A stretch of 42,593 bases of DNA from Candidatus Mediterraneibacter norfolkensis (GCA_019120615.1 DWUT01000229.1:1-42593), one strand, 5' to 3'; shown: positions 17,097 to 25,726, numbered from the stretch's first letter. Notes: generated by a model from the sequence alone, not told the origin. Made by a program: numbers and translations.

Positions 17097-18587
17097 TTAA
17101 ATTGCATTCATCCTCTCTGCTTTCAGTAAATAACTTATATACTTTTTCTTATATATTTCTGAAAACTCTCTTTGAGGATAAACCGTCTTTTTGATCAGAA
17201 CATTTTTTTTGACAGCTTCTTCATATCCTGAGTATATGCTGCATGCTATTCCGGACATCATAGCCACTCCTCTTACCCCGGTTTCTTCATCTTCCACAAT
17301 TTCTACAGGAAACTGTAATATATCTGCAAACAGCTGGGTCCATACAGACGAACGGCTCACACCGCCTGACAATCTTACTTTATCCGGCAGTTCTCTGTTT
17401 TTCAAAAGCCTCTCTATATGCCATTTATGAGTAAAGACTATGCCCTCATATGCTGCACGCAGCATTTCTTTTCTGCCGTCTGACGGGGACAGTTCCGCCC
17501 ACATTCCTCTGCTTCTGCTATTCAGTGCAGATCCATACAGAAAAGGCATAAAGAGCACACTACTACTGTCAGGACTCTGCTGCTGCACGATCAGATCCGC
17601 CTGCTTATAGATGTCTTCCCCGGACTTTCTCGCTTCTTCAGGATACAGCACCCCAAGCACCCATTCCAGTAACCCTGCCGAAGTGTTGGATCCCTCTTCA
17701 ATGTAATAATAACCCGGAATACAGTAATACGAATTCATCAGAACACTGTGATCACAGACCGGCTTCTTTGAGATATAGGCATTGATTCCACATGTTCCCG
17801 CAATAATAGCCAGTTCCTTTTCGCCTATGATCCCCATACCCAACGCGCTCGCATCTACATCAAACATTCCTGCCATGACTTTTATTCCTGGCCTGCACCC
17901 TAATTCCTGTGCCGCTTCACAAGTCAATTCTCCGCAGATTTCATCAGAATTCTTCAGGGGAGGCAGCTTTTCCATTATTTCTTCTATCCCCAATAATTTG
18001 AATATTTCGGGTTCATACATTCCGGTATTCAGGTTCATATAACTGTTTCCGGACTGATTACAGTAATCGGCGGAAGCCTGTCCCGTCATGCGGTATACGA
18101 GGAAATCCTTCATCGAAAAAACCCAGTGTATGTTATCATAGTTTGTCCTTTCATTCTGTTTTAACCAGGCAAGGATAGAAACCGGATGCGAGGCAAAAAG
18201 TCCTTGATATGTATAATCAAATATTTTGTCTGCAACCCCGGATTCTTTCCATCTCTTTACAATCTCCCACGCTCTTCCGTCAGCCGATGTAATGGCCGGC
18301 CGGACAGGCTTCCCCTCTTTGTCAACTATGTATAATCCTTTTCCCTGTCCCGCAACACCCATGCACTCTATTTTTGATATATCAATTCCGCTTTCTCTGA
18401 TGAGTCTCTTCACACATCTGCAGTTAGCCTTCCATAATTTTTCAGGATCGAGTTCTACACGCCCATCCCGGGTTACTGTTTTTATACTGGGTTCCTTTTC
18501 CAGCTTAATCTGCCTGCCACACTCGTCATACAGGGCCGCTTTTATATAAGACCCTCCATTATCAATCCCTATATAGTATTTACTCAT
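17097..18587 (-). CDS. FGGY-family carbohydrate kinase (L-xylulokinase-like)
   Basis: A 496-residue sugar kinase, the full FGGY length. The N-terminal phosphate motif is IGIDNGGSYIKAALYD. A central ADP-binding region contains IAGTCGINAYISKKP. The C-terminal signature is RLSGGVSRSSVWTQLFADIL. The sequence most resembles LyxK-type kinases that phosphorylate L-xylulose or 3-keto-L-gulonate rather than glycerol kinases. An RBS (AGAGGTAAC) precedes ATG 18587. In this operon it would make the phosphorylated substrate for the decarboxylase and epimerase. Substrate assignment is inferred from neighbours. Confidence 0.86.
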   Translation of the reverse strand: MSKYYIGIDNGGSYIKAALYDECGRQIKLEKEPSIKTVTRDGRVELDPEKLWKANCRCVKRLIRESGIDISKIECMGVAGQGKGLYIVDKEGKPVRPAITSADGRAWEIVKRWKESGVADKIFDYTYQGLFASHPVSILAWLKQNERTNYDNIHWVFSMKDFLVYRMTGQASADYCNQSGNSYMNLNTGMYEPEIFKLLGIEEIMEKLPPLKNSDEICGELTCEAAQELGCRPGIKVMAGMFDVDASALGMGIIGEKELAIIAGTCGINAYISKKPVCDHSVLMNSYYCIPGYYYIEEGSNTSAGLLEWVLGVLYPEEARKSGEDIYKQADLIVQQQSPDSSSVLFMPFLYGSALNSRSRGMWAELSPSDGRKEMLRAAYEGIVFTHKWHIERLLKNRELPDKVRLSGGVSRSSVWTQLFADILQFPVEIVEDEETGVRGVAMMSGIACSIYSGYEEAVKKNVLIKKTVYPQREFSEIYKKKYISYLLKAERMNAI

Positions 18588-18611
18588 TGTTACCTCTTAG
18601 CCCTTTCCGTA

Positions 18612-19466
18612 TCATTCTGGAAGCAAGTCCATCTGTTCAAAAAATTTTTTAAATTCAAGCATTGCCTGCTCAGGCTCATATTCGTATGGAGCAAAGACCT
18701 CACAGCCAAAGTGTCCCTTATATCCCGCTTCATCCAGGACTTCCAGAGCATGCTTTAGATCAAGCACCCCATCCATGGGCAAACGATGCTCATATCTTCC
18801 GGGTGTCAGCTCTGCACAATTATGAAAATGTACATGACAGATTCTGTCTATGCCCAGTTTTTCCACCGCTCCTTCTACCGTTTCATTGATGTAAAACAGA
18901 CAGGACAGATCGATCATGCCTGTTAACGCCCGGGAGCCAACCTCGTCAATCATTTTTATCTGTTTTTCTGTCGATGTAAGTATTGACGAACATCGTGGGG
19001 CTGATTCCAGAAGAAGCTGCACCCCATATGTCTCTGCTATTCCGGCAAGATAAGACATCGTTTCAACTCTGCGCTTCCATCCCTCATCCTGATTTTCGTC
19101 AAAATGTACCCACCCCGGGAAAAACAGACAATATGGAGTTTCAAACTCATTTGCTGCCTGGAGCGCCCTGACATAATGGTCGATCGAACGCGTTTTGGCA
19201 TGGATATTCGTGGAAATCGCATTCACCGGATAGGAACAGTTTTCCGGGCAAAGATTGATCACATGAAGATTATGTTCTTTTAGCATCCGGGCTGTTGTTT
19301 TTATATCCTGAGGCGTAATATCTCCAAGATAAAAGTGGGGATAAGCCGCATAGAATTCGATGTCATGCGCTCCTATTCTTTCGAGAGAATCCAAAGTATA
19401 TTTTAAAGAATATTTATAGTATGGAAAATTTGTATAAGCCACCTGTCTTAAAGATAAATTTTTCAT
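18612..19466 (-). CDS. Sugar-phosphate isomerase/epimerase (xylose-isomerase-like TIM barrel)
   Basis: A 284-residue TIM-barrel protein of the AP-endonuclease-2 superfamily. Metal-ligand regions are visible: LLLESAPRCSS (Glu), GMIDLSCLFY (Asp), CHVHFHNC (His) and a late Glu in FGCEVFAPYEYE. Homologues include UlaE/SgbU (L-xylulose-5-phosphate 3-epimerase) and tagatose-3-epimerase-like enzymes. ATGs lie at 19472 and 19466; the AAAGGAGG RBS abuts the first and is 6 bases from the second, so 19466 is preferred. It lies between the permease and kinase genes of the sugar operon. Confidence 0.84.
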   Translation of the reverse strand: MKNLSLRQVAYTNFPYYKYSLKYTLDSLERIGAHDIEFYAAYPHFYLGDITPQDIKTTARMLKEHNLHVINLCPENCSYPVNAISTNIHAKTRSIDHYVRALQAANEFETPYCLFFPGWVHFDENQDEGWKRRVETMSYLAGIAETYGVQLLLESAPRCSSILTSTEKQIKMIDEVGSRALTGMIDLSCLFYINETVEGAVEKLGIDRICHVHFHNCAELTPGRYEHRLPMDGVLDLKHALEVLDEAGYKGHFGCEVFAPYEYEPEQAMLEFKKFFEQMDLLPE

Positions 19467-19493
19467 TTTCATCCTCCTTTGATTTCTTTACAG

Positions 19494-20306
19494 TCATCCT
19501 TTTACAGAACCTGCCACTCCATTTACAAATGATTTTTGCAAAAGGAGGAATATGATAATTGTAGGCAGAGTACAGCAGGTTACACACAGAAGGATCGCAC
19601 CATAATCCATCCGGTATCCTGTCATCAGATATGCCAGCATTATAGGCATTGTAAACTCTTTATTATCAAGCAGCACAATATTAGGCCACAAATATGCATT
19701 CCATGCATTCATAAATGTAATAGTCAGCGCTGTTGCATAGGTAGGTTTCATTATCGGCATATACATTCTGAAAAAAATCTGTATCTCATTTAGCCCGTCT
19801 ATCCTTGCAGACTGAATAATTTCCCTCGGAAAAGATCTTGAATTCTGCCGAAACAAAAAAATCAGAAACGGTGTGGAAATTGTCGGAAGAATGCAGGCGC
19901 CCATCGTATTCAACATGCCGACCTCCGAAAACATTCTATATAATGGAATTACGATAGAAATCATTGGCACCATCATACCAACAAGAACAATCTGCATAAC
20001 TATGTCCTTTTTACGATCCCTGTATATCTCAAATCCATAGCCTGCCATAGAACATATGATAAGAGAAAGCAGCGAAAGGCAGGATGCGTTTCTGAAAGAA
20101 TTCCAGAGGGCTCCGTAAAGATTATAATCGTTGACAACAGTCGACAGGTTATCAAGCAATGCTGTCCCGGGAATCAGTCTCCCACTCAGGATATCAACGG
20201 TAGTATTCGTAGCCGAAACCAGCATCCACATAATTGGGAACAGTGAAAAAAAGCACAGTATAATTAAAAAAATATATATGAACCCATGCTTTATCCGTCT
20301 ACTCAT
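19494..20306 (-). CDS. Carbohydrate ABC transporter permease, MalG/AraQ type
   Basis: A 270-residue inner-membrane permease of the CUT1 class with six hydrophobic segments. The cytoplasmic EAA-type loop reads SARIDGLNEIQIFFRMYMP, which contacts the shared ATPase. The start overlaps the preceding permease by 8 bases, typical of MalF/MalG pairs. No ATPase gene is present; CUT1 systems commonly share one MsmK-like ATPase encoded elsewhere. Its binding-protein partner is interrupted by an intron, so the transporter may be inactive here. Confidence 0.92.
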   Translation of the reverse strand: MSRRIKHGFIYIFLIILCFFSLFPIMWMLVSATNTTVDILSGRLIPGTALLDNLSTVVNDYNLYGALWNSFRNASCLSLLSLIICSMAGYGFEIYRDRKKDIVMQIVLVGMMVPMISIVIPLYRMFSEVGMLNTMGACILPTISTPFLIFLFRQNSRSFPREIIQSARIDGLNEIQIFFRMYMPIMKPTYATALTITFMNAWNAYLWPNIVLLDNKEFTMPIMLAYLMTGYRMDYGAILLCVTCCTLPTIIIFLLLQKSFVNGVAGSVKG

Positions 20307-21189
20307 CCGAATCCCCCACTTTCATTTGAAGTATTATAAGTACTGCTATGACAACCATAAGAGCAAAACCTATGGCGCATGCATATCCGAAATCAGGAAC
20401 TGATTTGAATGCCACCTCATAAATGTATTCCGAAATCGAAATAGTGGCATTTCCAGGCCCTCCTGCGGTGAGATTATATGGTTCATCAAACAGCTGAAGG
20501 TTCCCGTTTGTAGCCATGATGATGGTCAAAAGTATCACAGGCCGCAACATAGGAATAGTAATATGTCTGAAAGCCTGTACTGATGAAGCGCCGTCTATCT
20601 GTGCCGCCTCATATAATGTGTTGTCAATATTCGTCAGCCCCGTTATATAAAAAATCATGTTATATCCTACCCAGCGCCAGATCAGAGAAAGAATCAGGAC
20701 AAATTTAGCCCAAAAAGTATCTCCCAGAAAATTGATCGCCTGATCAATAACCCCCAGGTTCAGCAATAGCCCGTTCACTATTCCATTTGTTGCAAACATC
20801 AATTTAAATACAATCGCATATGCAACAAGACTCATTGTACAGGGCAAGAACAAAATCGTCCTGAATACCGGTTTAAACTTAATTTTGCTGTTGTTAAGTA
20901 TTCCGGCCAGAAGCAACGCCATTCCCAGCATGATCGGAACCTGCCATACGGCAAAGATCAGCGTATTGATGACAGCTGTTTTCAGCTTTGGATCCGAGAG
21001 CATTCTATGATAGTTGGAAAGGCCGCTCCAGACCATACTGTTTGCATTTCCGCTTTGAAGAGACGTAAAAAAGGCCTGGAGGATCGGATAGAACATAAAC
21101 ACAATAATCAATATTACTGCAGGAGCAAGAAATGCCCATCCTGCCAGACTATGCCTTTGACCCAAAGTCATTTTTTTGCTATAAATCAT
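20299..21189 (-). CDS. Sugar ABC transporter permease, MalF/UgpA type
   Basis: A 296-residue CUT1 permease with six hydrophobic segments and an N-terminal cytoplasmic stretch (MTLGQRHSLAGWAFLAPAVI). The EAA loop is EAAQIDGASSVQAFRHITIP. It forms a heterodimer with the MalG-type protein that follows. An AAGGAT sequence serves as RBS upstream of ATG 21189; an internal ATG five codons in is a possible alternative. A 233-bp gap with an inverted repeat separates it from the binding-protein gene. Confidence 0.92.
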   Translation of the reverse strand: MIYSKKMTLGQRHSLAGWAFLAPAVILIIVFMFYPILQAFFTSLQSGNANSMVWSGLSNYHRMLSDPKLKTAVINTLIFAVWQVPIMLGMALLLAGILNNSKIKFKPVFRTILFLPCTMSLVAYAIVFKLMFATNGIVNGLLLNLGVIDQAINFLGDTFWAKFVLILSLIWRWVGYNMIFYITGLTNIDNTLYEAAQIDGASSVQAFRHITIPMLRPVILLTIIMATNGNLQLFDEPYNLTAGGPGNATISISEYIYEVAFKSVPDFGYACAIGFALMVVIAVLIILQMKVGDSDE

Positions 21190-21279
21190 AATATCCTTAT
21201 ATGATGTCTATAGAATCTTAAACACCACATTTCCTTTCTACTTTTAATCTGATATCGTGGTTCAATACATTCAGGCACT

Positions 21280-21353
21280 GCGGAAGGATGATCTGCATTA
21301 ATTTATGTGCTCTCCTGTAGAAATGCGCCTGTTTTCAGGATCATCCGTTCCGC
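21280..21353 (-). repeat. Inverted repeat between binding-protein and permease genes
   Basis: GCGGAAGGATGATC (21280-21293) and GATCATCCGTTCCGC (21339-21353) pair perfectly apart from one bulged base, across a 45-nt loop. The motif CTGTTTTCAG occurs at 21330-21339 (part of a small palindrome) and again at 21373-21382. There is no T run, so this is unlikely to be an intrinsic terminator. A role in stabilising the upstream binding-protein message is an inference. Confidence 0.55.
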
Positions 21354-21422
21354 GTGAATATGCCGGAACCAGCTGTTTTCAGTATAATCCGGAACAGCTC
21401 CGCCGAAATCCTCTCATCTAAG

Positions 21423-22113
21423 TCATTCGCTCATTTCAAATTCGAGATTTTCCTGTGCCATCTGCATTTCCGTATCAATGTCTGATCCGTTCACCACATT
21501 GATAACTTCCGTAATAAGAGCATCCTGAGCGCTCATGTAATAAGGACTGGAATTAAGAGCCGGCCCTCCGTCAACACAGGCTGCGACATCCGCAAAAAAT
21601 GTAGGACCATAAAACTCACTGTCTACATTCTCATAATATCCGCTTTCAAGCACCGGCTTATATGTTGTTACATATCCTGCAAACTCCGTGAGATACTCCC
21701 AATATTCCTGCGCGCCTTCCCCACAGAGTACATACGAAAGGAAATCAACAATCTCATCCGCATTTTCTCCGGCATTCTTAGTTACCACCCAGCTGGCTCC
21801 GCCGGAATTTGTCATATGTGTTGCCCCATCTATGTCCATTGCAGGTATGTCCGTTACCGCCCACACTCCCTTCTGGTCAGGAGCGTTGGAGATATTTCCA
21901 TTAACCCACATACCGTTGACTACTCCGGCAACTGTCCCCTCATTCAAACACGAATTATACTCATCCCATGATGCCGCAATATACATCGTATTACTGTCCA
22001 CAAGTTCTTTTGTAGTCTCCAGAACTGCCGCCATTATCTCATTGTCAAACGATGGATTCCCCTCTTCATCAAAAAACTGCCCTCCACTCGACGTATAAAT
22101 CTGTTTTGGGATA
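21423..22113 (-). pseudogene. Sugar ABC solute-binding protein, C-terminal half (split by intron)
   Basis: The downstream exon of a CUT1 binding-protein gene whose upstream part is at 24848-25467. Open reading continues without a stop up to the intron edge at 22113, and family features such as ADEIVDFLSYVLCGEGAQEYW (domain 1/2 hinge region, shortened here to ADEIVDFLSYV) are present. Joined to the other part it gives 436 residues, the normal length. The intron lies in antisense orientation and therefore cannot be spliced from the message of this gene, so this fragment is presumably not translated as part of a functional protein. Confidence 0.88.
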
Positions 22114-22814
22114 GTGCGACTTGTTCGCAGGTGGTAAAAAGCCTGCGCACAGGCACGATTATTTCATAATCAGTCTGTGAACTGATAGTTCGATAGGTGG
22201 AATGAAGGGGTAACGCCCTGAAACGCCTAGCCTTGACAGACTAGCGTCGGTTGTAAAGACCGGGGTTAGAAGCTCTGTGACAAAGGTCGAGAGCAGCCGC
22301 AGGAGTTGCCAAAAACTTCCGAAAGCGCCCCAGAGGTGGGGTGTGCTGCCTATAGACCGAGGCTCTATAAAATATCTATGGTTAGAATGTTTGCTTTGGC
22401 GGGCAAACTGACGAATCTGCGAAGGTACGGTTCTAAAAGAAGACCATGTAGAAATGCATGGGTACGTTAAAGCGTAGCCAGTGTGGTTTAGTAGAAATTT
22501 TCCCTACGAACGACCATGATATGTTACAGGCATATGCAAGCTGGCAGGACTATAGCAGAGACCTAAGGGTATACATGCAGAGATAGAACTATTGGAACAA
22601 GGAAAGGTATCAGGTCTCCATATGGAGATTTTCTGGCGAAGAACTATAAGCAGATTAACTGGTGCCGAAAGGTGGAGATCGAACCGCAGATCGCTTCTGT
22701 AACGGGAGCGGGAGGAATGGTCTCTAGTCGGTTGTGAATATCAGATATTATTCAGTCCAACATAAGGATTCGAGTAAGACCAAAAGGGTCACTTTCTATA
22801 GGAGGTGATGCCTT
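22114..22814 (+). ncRNA. Group II intron ribozyme, 5' domains I-IV
   Basis: 701 bases without a gene, forming the structured 5' part of the intron RNA. It begins with GTGCGAC and contains many short self-complementary runs, such as GCCTGCGCACAGGC near its start. It ends with the RBS TAGGAGGTGATG ahead of the maturase ATG at 22815. Individual domain borders were not resolved by eye. Confidence 0.8.
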
Positions 22815-24722
22815 ATGCCAAAGAAAAACAAAAGCCTATGTGTAGATGAACTACGACACGCTGAATACTACGGCATGCAGGACACATTTGATGAATTATA
22901 TCAAAAAAGCATGAACGGCGAAAAATTTGAAGATCTTATGGATCTGATACTAAGCCGGGATAATATTCTGCTGGCGTACAGAAATATGAAAGCGAACAAA
23001 GGAAGCTATACAGCAGGAACAGACAACAGAAACATTACCGAAATCGGGCAAATGGCGCCCGATATGGTGGTGGAGAAAGTGAGGTTTATTGTCACAGGAA
23101 GTCAGCATGGTTACAGACCAAAACCCGTAAGGCGGAAGGATATCCCTAAGCCAAACGGAAAACTTCGCCCGTTAGGTATTCCATGTATTTGGGATCGGCT
23201 GATACAGCAATGTATCAAGCAGGTTTTAGAGCCCATATGTGAAGCGAAGTTCTATAATAACAGCTACGGATTTCGACCGAACCGATCAGTGGAACACGCA
23301 ATCTCAAAGACTTATACAATGCTTCAGAGAATGAATCTGCACTATATAATTGAGTTTGATATAAAGGGATTCTTTGATAATGTGAACCACAGTAAACTGA
23401 TGAAGCAAATCTGGACGCTGGGAATACAAGATAAACAGTTACTGTTCGTTATAAAGCGTATTCTGAAAGCACCCATAAGAATGCAGGACGGCTCTACAGT
23501 TATCCCGAACAAGGGAACGCCTCAAGGCGGAATCATTTCACCTTTGCTGGCAAATATAGTTCTGAACGAGCTGGACTGGTGGGTGGCGAGCCAATGGGAA
23601 GAAAATCCCCTGGCATTACAGGGAGCGAAATACAGAGTTATCAGAACATCAGAGATTCTGGACAAAAGCAAAGGTTACATTGCAATGAGAAGAACGAATC
23701 TCAAAGAAATGCACATCATAAGATACGCTGATGATTTTAGAATCTTCTGCAAAACAAAGGAAGACGCATTGAAAACAAAAGTAGCTGTGACGAAATGGAT
23801 TGAGGAAAGGCTGAAACTCGAAGTATCTCCGGAGAAAACGAGAATTGTAAACACCCGAAAGCGGTGGTCGGAGTTTCTGGGCTTCAAGATCAAAGTTATT
23901 CCAAAACATCACAAGTATATAGTAAAATCGGCAATCTGTGACAAAAAGGCAAAAATTGAAGAAGAAAAGTTAGTGGAGCAGGCGAAAAATATAGCCCGTC
24001 CAAGAGATCAAATGACCTGTCTCAATGAGATACGGCTCTACAACTCTATGGTACTGGGAATTCAGAATTATTATCAGCTTGCAACCTGTATCAGTCTTGA
24101 TTGCAGGGTATTCCACAGAAGAGTGATGACGGTACTGACGAATCGGCTGAACACCGAAAAAGGCTGTATGTTAAAACGTGAGGGCGGAACGATCACCCAA
24201 AGCGAAAAAGAACGGTTTGGAAAATCTAAAATGATCCGCTACGTTGCGGGAATTGATCAGATGATCTATCCCATAGCATACATAAAATATAAGGTGGCAA
24301 TGCCGAAAAGAGTCAAGGTATGCAGTTATACATCAGAAGGCAGGGAACTGATTCATACGAGCTTAAGTCTGAACAAGACAGTGATGTATGAATTGAAAGA
24401 CGACAGATCGAAGAACCACAGCATAGAACTTCTTGACAGCAGAATATCATTATTTTCTGCACAGAAGGGGAAATGTGCGATATGTGGAGAAGAATTCGTT
24501 TCTGCCAGAGATGTAGTCTGCTGGCTCAAAAAGCCAAAAGATCAAGGTGGTACTGAGCGATATAAAAATATGGCCCTTATTCATCGGAAATATCTCCCGT
24601 TATTACAGAACACATTCAATGATGATTTAAAAGCCTTAGCAAAAACACTTAAAGTAACTGCTAAAATGGCTTCCAAGATAAACAGTCTGCGAGAGCAGGC
24701 TGGCCTGACCAAGATAGGATAA
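22815..24722 (+). CDS. ltrA: Group II intron reverse transcriptase/maturase (LtrA-like)
   Basis: A 635-residue intron-encoded protein. Reverse transcriptase blocks are evident: KLRPLGIPCIWDRLIQQ, YGFRPNRSVEHAI, IEFDIKGFFDNV, GTPQGGIISPLLANI and the catalytic YADD at residues 304-307. A maturase (X) domain follows (about 390-500). The C-terminus has a CxxC pair (Cys554, Cys557 in CAICGEEF) and a GGTERYKNMALIHRK segment like the end of an HNH endonuclease. The usual His-His pair between them is replaced by VCWLKKPK. It promotes splicing and retrohoming of its own intron. An RBS (AGGAGGTG) lies 8 bases before the ATG. Confidence 0.96.
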   Translation: MPKKNKSLCVDELRHAEYYGMQDTFDELYQKSMNGEKFEDLMDLILSRDNILLAYRNMKANKGSYTAGTDNRNITEIGQMAPDMVVEKVRFIVTGSQHGYRPKPVRRKDIPKPNGKLRPLGIPCIWDRLIQQCIKQVLEPICEAKFYNNSYGFRPNRSVEHAISKTYTMLQRMNLHYIIEFDIKGFFDNVNHSKLMKQIWTLGIQDKQLLFVIKRILKAPIRMQDGSTVIPNKGTPQGGIISPLLANIVLNELDWWVASQWEENPLALQGAKYRVIRTSEILDKSKGYIAMRRTNLKEMHIIRYADDFRIFCKTKEDALKTKVAVTKWIEERLKLEVSPEKTRIVNTRKRWSEFLGFKIKVIPKHHKYIVKSAICDKKAKIEEEKLVEQAKNIARPRDQMTCLNEIRLYNSMVLGIQNYYQLATCISLDCRVFHRRVMTVLTNRLNTEKGCMLKREGGTITQSEKERFGKSKMIRYVAGIDQMIYPIAYIKYKVAMPKRVKVCSYTSEGRELIHTSLSLNKTVMYELKDDRSKNHSIELLDSRISLFSAQKGKCAICGEEFVSARDVVCWLKKPKDQGGTERYKNMALIHRKYLPLLQNTFNDDLKALAKTLKVTAKMASKINSLREQAGLTKIG

Positions 24723-24770
24723 TGTTATATTTGGTGACTGAATAAATATCTGATGAAAACAATCGATGGG

Positions 24771-24804
24771 GCGCCGGATGCGGTGAAAGTCGCATGTCCG
24801 GTGC
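24771..24804 (+). ncRNA. Group II intron domain V catalytic hairpin
   Basis: A 34-nt hairpin beginning GCGCCGGATGCGG, with a GTGAAAGT tip region and ending GTCCGGTGC. Length, the GAAA tip and the two-part stem with a small bulge match domain V. The catalytic triad position reads CGC rather than the AGC seen in many bacterial introns. Domain VI and the 3' splice site follow within 43 bases. Confidence 0.88.
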
Positions 24805-24847
24805 TAATCGGGGGAAAAGCTGGAGATTGTATCAAAGGCTTACCTAT

Positions 24848-25467
24848 CGAAACAAGCAGGAAGTAGCATCGTCAAGGAGAAGATAATGCCCTGTTTTTTC
24901 ATAGACATCTGCCCCTATTTCGATCACCCTGTCCCATGTAACATTAGACAGATCGTCAATCGTATACCCTGCCTCTTCCAGATAATCTGTTCTATACATC
25001 GCTATCGAGGCTCCGCTGTCCATTGGCAGCGCATAATATCTATCATCAATGGTATAAAGTGATCTTTTGGATTCCACCAAATCCTGCCATGGAATATCAT
25101 AGTCCGTCAAATCTATCAGCATATCCGGATATGAATTGACAAACTGAGAGATAGCCGTATCTTCCATAAGCGTAAAATCAGGTAAGGAGTCATAATCTCC
25201 TGTTTCACCCATTGTCACCAGCTTATTTCTGGAGTCTTCATTCACAACTGTTACCACATCCAACTGAATATTGGCTCCTGTTGCCTCATTATACATATCA
25301 GCAGCCTCTTGTATGGCCTCTACGTTTGCATCCCATGCCCATACAGTATAGGTGTTCCCCTGCGGCTCATCTGATGTTTCCTCTTGTTTTTCGCTGCCCG
25401 AAGAGCATCCTGCCAGGCAAAGCACCATAGTTCCCGCCATTAATAATCCAACTAATCTTTTTTTCAT
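24848..25467 (-). pseudogene. Sugar ABC solute-binding lipoprotein, N-terminal half (split by intron)
   Basis: The upstream exon of a CUT1 binding protein. It begins with a lipoprotein signal peptide: basic start MKKRL, a hydrophobic core and the lipobox LAGC with Cys21. Then comes a Ser-rich linker and the first lobe (YTVWAWDANVEAIQEAADMY). Reading enters the intron at 24847 and meets a TAG at once. RBS TAAGGAGGTAA, a consensus promoter and an operator are intact upstream, so transcription should still occur but give a truncated ~207-residue product. The sugar bound is unknown; the operon suggests a pentulose- or ascorbate-related compound. Confidence 0.9.
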
Positions 25468-25486
25468 TTTTTACCTCCTTACTTCA

Positions 25487-25500
25487 TGAAACCGGCCCCA
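25487..25500 (+). promoter_or_regulatory. Candidate LacI-family operator, site 1
   Basis: TGAAACCGGCCCCA overlaps the expected transcription start of the leftward sugar operon, just downstream of its -10. Twelve of 14 bases match site 2 (25631-25644, opposite orientation). TGAAACCG is a common LacI-family half-site. Binding here would block initiation. Confidence 0.65.
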
Positions 25501-25508
25501 TTTTCTAC

Positions 25509-25537
25509 ATAATAACAATCATAATTAGGTTTGTCAA
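25509..25537 (-). promoter_or_regulatory. Promoter of the leftward sugar ABC operon
   Basis: Consensus -35 TTGACA (25537-25532), a 17-bp spacer and -10 TATTAT (25514-25509) on the minus strand. Initiation is expected near 25502, about 35 bases before the binding-protein ATG. Operator site 1 lies directly on the start point. Confidence 0.8.
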
Positions 25538-25592
25538 CATTATTTTTGTTAGAATATGACAATTTTTCATGTACTTTTTTTATTTTTTACTG

Positions 25593-25644
25593 TATAATAC
25601 TTTAAAGCAACTCGCTTTACAGGCTCTTTTTGGGATCGGTTTCA
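25593..25644 (+). promoter_or_regulatory. LacI gene promoter -10 and operator site 2
   Basis: A perfect TATAAT lies at 25593-25598, 128 bases before the repressor ATG; no good -35 is evident. Downstream, at 25631-25644, is TGGGATCGGTTTCA, the reverse complement of TGAAACCGATCCCA, nearly identical to site 1. The centres are 144 bp apart, so looping or autoregulation is possible. Confidence 0.55.
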
Positions 25645-25726
25645 CAAAATGGTATCCATCGCCTTTATATTGCATAGTTATTGCGAATACGCTATTATAT
25701 ATTAAAAATCAAGGAGTTTTACAGTT

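Larger units (their letters stand above)
22114..24847 (+). mobile_element. Complete group II intron inserted antisense in a binding-protein gene
   Basis: A 2734-nt element starting with the conserved GTGCGAC and ending in AT. It holds a 701-nt ribozyme leader, a reverse transcriptase ORF and a 3' part with a recognisable domain V. The ends are set by three observations: the GTGYG start, a 3' end a short distance after domain V, and exact restoration of the host reading frame when the segment is removed (codon CGT bridging 24849-24848 and 22113). Possible exon-binding sites are AAAAC near 22311 (for GTTTT at 22103-22107) and TATCT at 22373-22377 (for GGATA at 22109-22113); these pairings are suggestions only. 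Confidence 0.93.

Noticed and set aside
22114-24847. Insertion sequence or retron instead of an intron
   Set aside because: No terminal inverted repeats or target duplication. The GTGCGAC start, domain V hairpin and LtrA-type protein define a group II intron.
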